A stretch of DNA of 64,000 bases from an uncultured Bacteroidales bacterium (GTDB lineage: Bacteria > Bacteroidota > Bacteroidia > Bacteroidales > Bacteroidaceae). A program made the position numbers and the translations under genes. The stretch covers positions 1-64,000 of the forward strand of contig CACZCZ010000012.1 of the NCBI GenBank assembly GCA_902779845.1, given 5' to 3'. The notes under the pieces were generated by a model. It made no database searches. It saw only the letters and a list, made by a program, of their open reading frames with translations, and was not told the origin of the DNA. Positions 34,501-41,975 of the stretch are shown here, piece by piece. How positions within the stretch are numbered: position 1 is the stretch's first letter; each line of letters begins with the position of its first letter.

Positions 34501-35129
34501 CGGGCCGCATTCAGCAGCTGGCGGTGCGCCTGTCAGACGATACGACGGCAACGCCCTCGCTGCTGGACACGCTCAGCGAGACGGTGGATTACTACAAGGA
34601 GGTTCATTCGCTCTTGAGCGAACAGGCTGTGCGGCAGTCGGAAGCGCTCAACTTCCGTCGTCGCAACATTGCCCCCGAGGATTTCCTGGCAGCACTGCCC
34701 CAACGCTGTCAGGTCATAGCCCGAAAGGCACAGGTGGACACAATGCTGGAAATAGACAATCGTCTGGGAACGAATCAGTTCCGAGGCGACCCCGACCTGC
34801 TGCAGATGCTGATAGAGATGCTCCTGGAAGCTGAAATCTCCTTGACGAAAGGGCAGGGGAGTGGTAACCTGGAACACCTGCCCCTGCAGCTGACGGCAGC
34901 CATCGACGGCTCCTTTGCCCGCTTCACGCTCAGCAACCCGTTCCTGACGCTCACACCAGAGGCGCTGCAGGAGCTCTTTATGCCTCATGAACAAGCCATA
35001 CCGCTCCTCGTGGCCAAGCAGATTATACGCGAACACGACACGTTCCTGGGACATCCTGGCTGTCGCATCGCAGCCGAAGCACTCGACGAAGGGCACGCTT
35101 TGTGGTTCACACTGCCACTGATTGGTTGA
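31578..35129 (+). CDS. Membrane hybrid protein with two histidine-kinase-like halves (DUF5112/DUF5113 type)
   Basis: An 1183-residue protein beginning with TTG inside the overlap TTGA. The start is supported by the lipobox LFVSC directly after. Order: helical TPR-like periplasmic region (about 25-405); membrane helix (LMLIIIVTMAAFTCLLVYLL, about 408-428); coiled coil; kinase half 1 with phospho-acceptor candidate RIIHEVQR (His507), N box LADNARKFTPEGG, DTGVGLT and GFGFGLMNC; second membrane segment (about 718); second TPR-like region; third membrane helix (about 878-900); coiled coil; kinase half 2 with STIKHETMYYPGR (His about 967) but no recognisable ATP-binding boxes. It resembles the Bacteroidales DUF5112/DUF5113 sensor family. 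The next gene is its probable response regulator. Confidence 0.82.
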   Translation: MKAAHLWVLACAALFVSCTGRKASTGVAEQRVDSLNEIAYRWHYRQVDSVRKWATLALEEARRISYVEGEAEALNHLSFERLQKMDFDSTLQLTLQVEALTSDPIERLVADVTQMRVAQRTSDNLAFFRHRTQAQQYLSKFTSRKRMLSPHRRRRLEYGSGDMHIVASTYFYYLDQQERAIEEIDAAEPFCLLASDTAQWLYYSYMRGSGGLSRQHDPVAVANEEFDYLLQCFWVSRRDGYLFFEANAEQSLATLFADSARLEIVRKRQPEVVHVLETSFGTENPAMQMAETALTTFVSYDDLYQKANALRTLGELSFAAGNYPEAISYFDCALECVDWQMNTHQKTVPMWIANIREQMSVAYSALDMKAESDFNRNAYLDLLADTREDAELESRVEQLKIRSDRQRLMLIIIVTMAAFTCLLVYLLVRTWRRHRVSDERQLQQRLHEIQTTADALQQQQMEAQETLQEQQAATELRLLRDKRLNVEKRAKLQLVMGIVPFLDRIIHEVQRMKKQATPDTASLTYIGELTDQITRYNDLLTDWIQMEQGQLSLHISSFSLQPLFDSLSKSHFAYEQKGLELCIEPTELCVKADRALTLFMLNTLADNARKFTPEGGTVSISAMADEEDGAAFVELSVQDTGVGLTQEDIELILTHKVYDASKIGEEEKSEKGFGFGLMNCKGIIEKYRKTNPLFRVCQMGIDSSIGEGSRFWFRLPRVVEAVIVALLLWALPENMVAQIKASHDNSRQTSQVYALADSVYNCNVSGRYADAIAYADSAFKVISRNHVTHHRNTHERLSLTDTGLEPLEILWWQRQEPMDYSLLLGLRNEIAVAALALHDWPLYRFNNRTYTRLYKLTNQDPTLEAFCEQTDRDHERDRIGLVLLVMLILTSLLSFYFLWLRPRTKFRKTMKKLNEQQLQQLQQVKEAERQQREADIELAEDEYNRRLYEEERLHVQNQIIDNCLSTIKHETMYYPGRIQQLAVRLSDDTTATPSLLDTLSETVDYYKEVHSLLSEQAVRQSEALNFRRRNIAPEDFLAALPQRCQVIARKAQVDTMLEIDNRLGTNQFRGDPDLLQMLIEMLLEAEISLTKGQGSGNLEHLPLQLTAAIDGSFARFTLSNPFLTLTPEALQELFMPHEQAIPLLVAKQIIREHDTFLGHPGCRIAAEALDEGHALWFTLPLIG

Positions 35130-35131
35130 AG

Positions 35132-35163
35132 ATTGAAACATTGAAACATTGAAACATTGAAAG
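35132..35163 (+). repeat. Tandem octamer array, ATTGAAAC x4
   Basis: Units at 35132, 35140, 35148 and 35156 (the last ATTGAAAG) lie between the kinase stop and the response-regulator start at 35205. Confidence 0.9.
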
Positions 35164-35204
35164 ATACTCCTAAGCATTAAACGCTAAACGAAAAAACATC
35201 ATAT

Positions 35205-35927
35205 ATGGAACCGTTTAAAGTCATTATTGTAGAAGACGTGAAGTTAGAGCTCAAGGGCACAGAAGAAATCTTCCGATCGGATATCCCTGAAGCCGAAATC
35301 CTGGGCACTGCCATGAACGAAAGCGAGCTCTGGTCGCTGATGCGGCAGCAGCTGCCGGACCTCTTGCTCCTGGATTTGGGGCTGGGCGGTTCCACAACGG
35401 TGGGCGTGGATATCTGCCGACAGGTGCACACGCGATATCCTGATGTGAAGGTGCTGATCTTCACAGGCGAGATTCTCAACGAACGCCTCTGGGTGGATGT
35501 GCTGACGGCAGGCGCCGACGGCATCATCCTGAAGACAGGGGAACTGCTCACACGCAACGATGTGCGACAGGTCATGAGCGGCAAGCGTCTGGTCTTCAAC
35601 GAACCGATTCTTGAGAAAATCGTGGCACGCTTTAAGAAGAGCGTGATCAACGAGACACGTCGCACTGACGCTGTCATTGACTTTGACATCGACGAGTACG
35701 ACGAGCGTTTCCTGCGCCATCTGGCGCTGGGCTACACCAAGGACATGATTGCAGGCCTAAAGGGGATGCCCTTCGGCGTCAAGAGCCTGGAGAAGCGTCA
35801 GGTGGATCTCATCAACCGTCTCTTCCCTGAAAACGAGCGTAGTGGCGTCAACGCAACACGTCTGGTTGTAAGAGCGTTGCAGCTGCGTATCATCGATCTC
35901 GACTCCCTGAAAGCTGATGATGAGTAG
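35205..35927 (+). CDS. Response regulator with LuxR-like DNA-binding domain
   Basis: A 240-residue two-domain regulator. The receiver has VIIVEDVKLE (acidic pocket), phospho-acceptor Asp57 in LLLLDLGLGG, a Thr at IFTGE and Lys in ILKTGE. The C-terminal part (about 165-235, DEYDERFLRHLALGYTKDMIAGLKG...KSLEKRQVDLINRLF) looks like a NarL/LuxR-type helix-turn-helix, with less canonical residues than usual. It follows the double kinase, separated only by an octamer array, and is its likely partner. Targets cannot be read from the sequence; the neighbouring TPR genes are possible autoregulated targets. Confidence 0.85.
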   Translation: MEPFKVIIVEDVKLELKGTEEIFRSDIPEAEILGTAMNESELWSLMRQQLPDLLLLDLGLGGSTTVGVDICRQVHTRYPDVKVLIFTGEILNERLWVDVLTAGADGIILKTGELLTRNDVRQVMSGKRLVFNEPILEKIVARFKKSVINETRRTDAVIDFDIDEYDERFLRHLALGYTKDMIAGLKGMPFGVKSLEKRQVDLINRLFPENERSGVNATRLVVRALQLRIIDLDSLKADDE

Positions 35928-35967
35928 GTTTTGTTGGTGGTGAGTATTCTACGTTAGATAGTCATAT

Positions 35968-38343
35968 ATGATAAATCTTCATGAACTGAATCCTGCTCAG
36001 CGTGAGGCGGTGGAATATCTCGACGGACCGTCGCTGGTGATTGCAGGAGCGGGGTCGGGTAAGACGCGTGTGCTGACCTATAAGATTGCCTACCTGCTCA
36101 GCCAGGGGATGGCACCGTGGGGCATCCTGGCGCTGACCTTCACCAACAAGGCTGCCGATGAGATGAAGCAGCGCATTGCGCAGCAGGTGGGTGGCGAGCA
36201 GGCACAGCGTCTGTGGATGGGAACCTTCCACAGCATCTTTGCACGAATCCTGCGCGTGGAACACGAAGCCATCAAGTTCAGTTCGGATTTCACCATCTAT
36301 GACGCTGCCGACAGCAAAAGTCTCATCAAGACGATTGTGCGTGAGATGCAGCTTGATGAGAAAGTGTATAAGCCCGGCACCGTTCTCAGTCATATCTCAG
36401 CAGCCAAGAATCGCTTGATTCTGCCTGCGCAGTACCAAAGCGATCCGCAGCTCTACAAAGCAGATCAGGCCAGTAAGATTCCGGCTACAGGGGAAATCTA
36501 TAGGCGTTATTGGGCTCGATGCCGACAGGCTGATGCCCTCGACTTCGATGACATCCTGCTTTACACGTATCTGCTCTTTGCACACTACCCTGAAATCCTG
36601 GCCAAATACGAGGACCGTTTCGAGTTCGTGCTTGTGGATGAGTACCAGGACACGAACTACGCCCAACACGCCATCGTGTGGCAGTTGACACAGCACAAGC
36701 AGAAGGTTTGCGTGGTCGGCGACGATGCCCAGAGCATTTATAGCTTTCGTGGAGCCAACATCGACAACATCCTCAGCTTCCAAAAGTTATACCAAGGCTC
36801 ACGACTCTTTAAACTGGAACGCAACTACCGTTCAACGCAGAACATCGTGGGCGCTGCCAACAGCGTCATCAAGCACAACAGAGGACAAATCTACAAGGAG
36901 GTTTATTCTGAGAAGAGCAAAGGGGATCCCATACACATCTACAGTTTCTACAGTGACCTGGAAGAGGCTGCTGGCGTAGCGCGTAAAGTGTTGAACCTCA
37001 ACAACTACGACCATATTCCATGGGATGACATCGCCATTCTTTATCGCACCAACGCCCAGAGCCGCACCTTCGAAGAAGCCTTCCGCAAGCAGGATATTCC
37101 GTACCGCATCTATGGGGGCCTCTCGTTCTATCAACGCAAGGAGATTAAAGACATGATTGCTTACTTCCGTCTGGCGGTGAATCCCAACGATGAGGAGGCT
37201 ATCAAGCGTGTTATCAACTATCCTGCACGAGGCATCGGACAAACGACCGTGCAGAAGGTGCTCACAGCGGCTTCGGAACAAGGCATCAGCGTGTGGCAGG
37301 TGCTCTCGAATCCTGCAGCATATAACGTGGGGCTGAATCGTGGTACTGAGGCTAAGATATACGCCTTTGTACAACTGATAGAAGGATTTAGAAGTGCTGT
37401 AAATCAAGATGATGCAGCTGTCCTTGGTAAGCGTATTGCACAAGAATCAGGTGTCATGAAAGACATCTTTAGTGGGCACGAGCCAGAGGATATTTCAAGG
37501 CAAGAAAACCTGCAGGAACTGATGGACGGCATACAACAATTTGTTGATGATAGGGGAGAGGAAGAGGGGAGTGACCGCATCTTTATGACGCACTATCTGC
37601 AGGAAGTGGCACTAATCAGCGACCTCGACGAAAGCGATGATGATCAGACGGAAAAGGTGTCTCTGATGACAATCCATGCTGCTAAGGGATTGGAATTCAA
37701 GGCTGTATTCATCGTGGGAATGGAAGAAAACCTGTTTCCCAATCAGATGGCGTCTTCGTCGCCACGCGAGATGGAAGAAGAACGCCGCCTGTTCTACGTG
37801 GCTCTCACACGTGCTGAGGAACTTTGTTATCTCACTTACGCACAGAACCGTTATCGCTATGGCAAGAGCGAATTCTGTGTGCCCAGCAGTTTCCTGAACG
37901 ACATCGATGCGCGCTTCGTGAAACAAGAAAACGAAACGTCAGCACCCGCACGTCCGCGTAGCTTCGCCAGATTGTCGTTTGACGACGACTGGACGCAACC
38001 ACAGCGCACGAAATCTTCTTTTACACCAACGCACAGCACCACTCGTGGTTCATCAACAAGTTCACCAACATCATCAAGCAGTTCACGGACATCATTCAGC
38101 AGCGCCAGAACGTCTTTCGTAGGCGCTCGTCCCGCTGCAGCTCAAGAACAAGCAGTCTCGCAGACACAGACAGCTGCCGGAACACTTCAGGTGGGAACAC
38201 GCATTGAACACATACGCTTTGGTCAAGGCACCATTACTGCGCTCTCTGGGACTGGCATTGATGCCAAAGCCACTGTAGCATTCGACAATGTCGGAAACAA
38301 ACAATTGCTCCTTCGTTTTGCAAAGTTCACCATTTTAGGTTAA
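35968..38343 (+). CDS. UvrD/PcrA-type ATP-dependent DNA helicase
   Basis: A 791-residue superfamily 1A 3'-5' helicase. Motifs: Q motif LNPAQREAVE, Walker A GAGSGKTRVL, motif Ia LALTFTNKAADEMKQRI, motif II VLVDEYQDTN, motif III VVGDDAQSIYSFRGA, motif IV KLERNYRSTQNI, motif V VSLMTIHAAKGLEFKAVF and motif VI RRLFYVALTRAEE. A low-complexity Ser/Thr linker precedes a C-terminal Tudor-like fold (GTRIEHIRFGQGTI), as in PcrA. It acts in repair and removal of protein blocks on DNA. It starts 40 bases after the response regulator and may share its transcript. Confidence 0.95.
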   Translation: MINLHELNPAQREAVEYLDGPSLVIAGAGSGKTRVLTYKIAYLLSQGMAPWGILALTFTNKAADEMKQRIAQQVGGEQAQRLWMGTFHSIFARILRVEHEAIKFSSDFTIYDAADSKSLIKTIVREMQLDEKVYKPGTVLSHISAAKNRLILPAQYQSDPQLYKADQASKIPATGEIYRRYWARCRQADALDFDDILLYTYLLFAHYPEILAKYEDRFEFVLVDEYQDTNYAQHAIVWQLTQHKQKVCVVGDDAQSIYSFRGANIDNILSFQKLYQGSRLFKLERNYRSTQNIVGAANSVIKHNRGQIYKEVYSEKSKGDPIHIYSFYSDLEEAAGVARKVLNLNNYDHIPWDDIAILYRTNAQSRTFEEAFRKQDIPYRIYGGLSFYQRKEIKDMIAYFRLAVNPNDEEAIKRVINYPARGIGQTTVQKVLTAASEQGISVWQVLSNPAAYNVGLNRGTEAKIYAFVQLIEGFRSAVNQDDAAVLGKRIAQESGVMKDIFSGHEPEDISRQENLQELMDGIQQFVDDRGEEEGSDRIFMTHYLQEVALISDLDESDDDQTEKVSLMTIHAAKGLEFKAVFIVGMEENLFPNQMASSSPREMEEERRLFYVALTRAEELCYLTYAQNRYRYGKSEFCVPSSFLNDIDARFVKQENETSAPARPRSFARLSFDDDWTQPQRTKSSFTPTHSTTRGSSTSSPTSSSSSRTSFSSARTSFVGARPAAAQEQAVSQTQTAAGTLQVGTRIEHIRFGQGTITALSGTGIDAKATVAFDNVGNKQLLLRFAKFTILG

Positions 38344-38459
38344 CGAGCCTACAAGTTTGGAAACAACCAAATATTCCTTCTTTAAAGGTATTATTCTATT
38401 TTGAGCTAACCAGTGTTATGTTTAATAGGATGTGGAAAAATAGTAGGCCCTATCTTTCA

Positions 38460-38547
38460 GTTATGGATGATGATGGCCACACTGATGGATGATTATGTCT
38501 ACCCTGATGATTTGTCATGCCTCTCCTGATGATTGTTTTTGATGATT
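38460..38547 (+). repeat. 22-base-period array 4 (CTGATGAT-type) upstream of a secreted-protein gene
   Basis: Four units start at 38460, 38482, 38504 and 38526. Three begin CTGATG and the first GTTATG. The rest of each unit diverges apart from ATGAT-rich pieces. The array ends about 25 bases before the promoter at 38572-38602, the position expected for activator sites. Confidence 0.7.
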
Positions 38548-38571
38548 TGCGTAGTTTTTCTTTCAGAAAAG

Positions 38572-38602
38572 TTGGTCGGGTCAATTAAAACGTGTACTTT
38601 TG
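38572..38602 (+). promoter_or_regulatory. Promoter of the HExxH secreted protein
   Basis: TTG (38572-38574), a 20-base spacer and TACTTTTG (38595-38602), 32 bases before the ATG. Confidence 0.65.
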
Positions 38603-38633
38603 CCGCAAAGAATTAACTAACTAAGTAAATGAT

Positions 38634-41309
38634 ATGAGAAAATCATACTTCTTCACCGGTTTATTGGCTTTGAGCATGAGCGGTTTATTGAATGTCGTTC
38701 GCGCTGATGAAACTGATGTGACGACTTTCATTTTGAACCCGAGTTTTGAGCACGGCACAGACGGCTGGACTGTCAGTAATCTGAACCGTGCAGATAATGG
38801 CAATTTTTCACGGGTTGCAGGAAAGTATTTTTTAGAGAAATGGACGTCAAGTGGTTCGGTAGGTTCTGCTGCCGTTCAGCAGACGCTCAGCAATCTGCCC
38901 GCAGGTAACTATGTTCTGACGGCTGCTGCACAGAACATACAGCAAAGCAGTGCTGTAGATCAGACGGGCGCAAGCGTCTATGTCGGAAGCACAAATACAA
39001 CGGTAAAGGCTGCCGCTGATTATGCTGTTTCGTTCTCGACGCCTGGCACCGATGTCAAAATTGGCTTCAAAGCTGTCAATGCCACTGGCAACTGGATTTG
39101 TGTTGACAACTTCCGTCTGACTTACGTGAGTCCTGATCTCACGCTGCTGCAGACGGCTGTGACGAACGCTGAGGCAACCATTGCGACTTCAGAGAAAGCA
39201 TCCTATGCCGGCTTACAGCCTACCATCAAATTCAACCTGGAAAATGCCATTGCAGCTGCCAAGGAAGCTACAGAGACAACGCCTGCAGAAACGCTGCAGG
39301 GATATGCCTTCGAACTCGCTGAAAGACACGGAATTGCAAAGGATAATATGGATGCGCTGAAGTCCTTGAAGACCTTGGTGACTAAATCTAAGTCGTTGCT
39401 AACCAAGGATATGGCAGCTGTCTATCGTGCCTCACTGCAGGATGCTTACGACGATGCTGTAGAACTCCTGAAACTGGAATCCGACGAGAATGTCTATCTG
39501 ATCATGAACCGTCTTCAGCTGCAATATGACGAAGCCGACGCCAGCAATAAAGCGTGGAAGGCTCTAAACAGCTCTATTACAACGGCTAACACTCAGCTGA
39601 ACAAGGAATCTGCCACTAAAGGAAAAGCCGAACTGCAGGAAGCCATCACGTTGGCTGTGAGCATCCGCGACAATGAGAACGCAACGCCCGATGAAATGTC
39701 GGCTGCCAAGGAAGGACTGGACAATGCCGTGCTCTACAACCGCATTCAGAATGCTACAGGAACGCCTCTGACCGTCAAGACATTAAGTGCTGTTCAGGGC
39801 GCTACCGAGATATTCGGACGTGCCTCTTTCTCAGGCACTACAGCCAAGGAGAAAGGCTTCTGCTGGAGCGAGGAGCCCTACCCCACTATCTTCGACAACC
39901 GTTCCACAACCGTCTATGACAACAACGGCGACATCTATGCAATGCAGGAACTCGACCCTGCCACTGTCTATTATGTTCGCGCTTATGCCATATCCTCTGG
40001 CTACCAGCTCTCTTACGGCGATGTACTGAAGGTGCCGACACGCCCGTTGGGAAACGTTCGTTTCAGCTATGGCAACGAGGGCGATGAAGCGACCAATAAG
40101 CGTATTTATGCTGCCTGCGAGGATGCCGTTTGGATGTGGAACAACATCGGTGGCATCCAGGATTTCTTCCTCAGTGCGCATTATAAGTATGGTGCCGGTG
40201 CTGGTTCGGGTACTGCTGAATGTAGCTATGGAGGCTACATGAGCGTGAGTCAGAATGAAGGTTGTCAGCGAACAGGAACCATCCTCCACGAAGGCGCTCA
40301 TGGCTTAGGGATGGTGCCTTATACCGACTGGACGAATTCCATCTATCGCACCAACGGAGACCGTGGCGACTGGCTCGGACCTCGTGTGGATCGTGTCATT
40401 CAGTTCTTGGATAATAATCCTTCGGCCAAGCTCCATGGTGACAACCAGCACATGTGGCCCTATGGTATCAATGGTGCCGGTGAGGACTCTGGGAGTCCGA
40501 TTCTCTACCGTGCCAATGCCTTGCTGGTGGAAGCCTTATCAGAAGATGGCATCACGCATTCCGGACAGGCCTTCCTCACGCCGGGATACTCCTTCGCTCA
40601 GGATGATGAAACCAAGTACTATATCAAGAACGAGGCTACAACACGCGGTCTGGCCACATCCTATCTGCGCCAAAAGACGGCCACGAACATCCGTTTCGAG
40701 GAGATGAAAGCCGACGAGGCCTTCGCCAACGACTCCTGTGCCTGGTACATCAAGTTCAACCCTGCCACCTGCTACTACACTTTCATTAACGTTGCCACGG
40801 GCAAGTATCTCTCCATGAGTTCTGGTTCCGCCACAGCTGCCTCCTCGGCATCGAATGCCAGTTTCCAGTTGCTGGGCTCACGTAACAAGACAACCTATGA
40901 AGACTTCACATTCGCCGGCACCTCCTTCTGGACTGTCACGGCCAATGGACACAACGCCTTGAATGCCACTGCAACGGGCGCTTCAAGTGCCAGTTTCAAC
41001 CACGCCGATGCCTCCACGACACAGCGATGGCTCTTCCTTACGGCCGACGAAGTCAGCCGTTTCGCACAGGCTCAAGGTGAGACCGTTGGCATCAGCAAGC
41101 CCAAGGCTGTCGCTCATGCTGACATTCAGGTGATGGGCGGCAAGGGCGTTATCGGCATCACAGCTGCAGGCGAAGGCCAGGATGTGCAGATATTTGCTGC
41201 CGACGGCCGACTCATCCGGCATCTTTATGTCCAGCGCGATGCCAACGCTCAGGTGGCAGTGACGCGTGGCATCTACATCGTGAACGGCAAAAAGGTTCTC
41301 GTACGCTAA
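38634..41309 (+). CDS. Secreted multidomain protein with HExxH motif and sorting tail
   Basis: An 891-residue protein with signal peptide (MRKSYFFTGLLALSMSGLL). Order: a jelly-roll carbohydrate-binding-like domain (FILNPSFEHGTDGWTVSN, about 30-165); helical FIVAR-like region (170-375); fibronectin-like part (AVQGATEIFGRASF...YYVRAYAISSGY); a domain with HEGAHGLGM (His552, Glu553, His556); a ricin-like lectin region (YTFINVATGKYLSM); and tail GIYIVNGKKVLVR. HExxHxxG suggests a zinc hydrolase of the metzincin type, but the third ligand place holds Pro, so another residue (for example Asp or His further on) must serve, or the site is dead. It probably acts on glycans or glycoproteins outside the cell. 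It has its own promoter and upstream array. Confidence 0.78.
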   Translation: MRKSYFFTGLLALSMSGLLNVVRADETDVTTFILNPSFEHGTDGWTVSNLNRADNGNFSRVAGKYFLEKWTSSGSVGSAAVQQTLSNLPAGNYVLTAAAQNIQQSSAVDQTGASVYVGSTNTTVKAAADYAVSFSTPGTDVKIGFKAVNATGNWICVDNFRLTYVSPDLTLLQTAVTNAEATIATSEKASYAGLQPTIKFNLENAIAAAKEATETTPAETLQGYAFELAERHGIAKDNMDALKSLKTLVTKSKSLLTKDMAAVYRASLQDAYDDAVELLKLESDENVYLIMNRLQLQYDEADASNKAWKALNSSITTANTQLNKESATKGKAELQEAITLAVSIRDNENATPDEMSAAKEGLDNAVLYNRIQNATGTPLTVKTLSAVQGATEIFGRASFSGTTAKEKGFCWSEEPYPTIFDNRSTTVYDNNGDIYAMQELDPATVYYVRAYAISSGYQLSYGDVLKVPTRPLGNVRFSYGNEGDEATNKRIYAACEDAVWMWNNIGGIQDFFLSAHYKYGAGAGSGTAECSYGGYMSVSQNEGCQRTGTILHEGAHGLGMVPYTDWTNSIYRTNGDRGDWLGPRVDRVIQFLDNNPSAKLHGDNQHMWPYGINGAGEDSGSPILYRANALLVEALSEDGITHSGQAFLTPGYSFAQDDETKYYIKNEATTRGLATSYLRQKTATNIRFEEMKADEAFANDSCAWYIKFNPATCYYTFINVATGKYLSMSSGSATAASSASNASFQLLGSRNKTTYEDFTFAGTSFWTVTANGHNALNATATGASSASFNHADASTTQRWLFLTADEVSRFAQAQGETVGISKPKAVAHADIQVMGGKGVIGITAAGEGQDVQIFAADGRLIRHLYVQRDANAQVAVTRGIYIVNGKKVLVR

Positions 41310-41363
41310 TCCTTAAACTTTAAACTCACCACTTTAAGCCTTAAACTTTAAACAAAAATACCC

Positions 41364-41975
41364 ATGTACATCATCGGCATAGCAGGTGGCACAGGTTCTG
41401 GCAAGACCACCGTTGTTCGAAAGATTGTCGAGTCCCTGCCTGGTTCTCAGATTGCAGTGATTCCGCAAGACTCTTATTACAACGACAATACGGGTGTGCC
41501 TATGGAAGAGCGTCGGAAGATCAATTTCGACCACCCCAACGCTTTCGACTGGAAGCTGTTGATTCATCAGATTAACGAGTTGCGCAACGGCAACGCCATC
41601 GAGCAACCCACTTATTCCTACATCGAGAGCAACCGTATGCCTGAGACCATTCACATTGAACCTTGCGAAGTCATCATCATCGAAGGCATTATGGCGCTTT
41701 GTCGCAAGGAACTGCGCGACCTCATGGACTTGAAGATCTTCGTTGATGCCGACCCCGACGACCGACTGATTCGCGTCATCAGTCGTGATATGGCAGAACG
41801 CGGGCGCACGGCACAGATGGTGATGGACCGCTACATTGATGTCCTCAAGCCCATGCACCTGGAGTTCATAGAACCTACTAAGCGCTATGCAGATCTGATC
41901 ATCCCGCAAGGCGGCGAGAACCAGCAGGCCATCGACATCATGCGGACATATATCATTCATCGGCTGAAACCTTGA
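41364..41975 (+). CDS. udk: Uridine kinase
   Basis: A 203-residue P-loop kinase: GIAGGTGSGKTTVV at the start, IPQDSYY, NFDHPNAFDW and the acidic stretch VIIIEGIMAL, all typical of uridine/cytidine kinase. It phosphorylates uridine and cytidine in pyrimidine salvage. The leader contains repeats of the TTTAAAC kind (41313-41354). It heads a three-gene run: its TGA overlaps the TTG start of the lytic transglycosylase. Confidence 0.95.
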   Translation: MYIIGIAGGTGSGKTTVVRKIVESLPGSQIAVIPQDSYYNDNTGVPMEERRKINFDHPNAFDWKLLIHQINELRNGNAIEQPTYSYIESNRMPETIHIEPCEVIIIEGIMALCRKELRDLMDLKIFVDADPDDRLIRVISRDMAERGRTAQMVMDRYIDVLKPMHLEFIEPTKRYADLIIPQGGENQQAIDIMRTYIIHRLKP

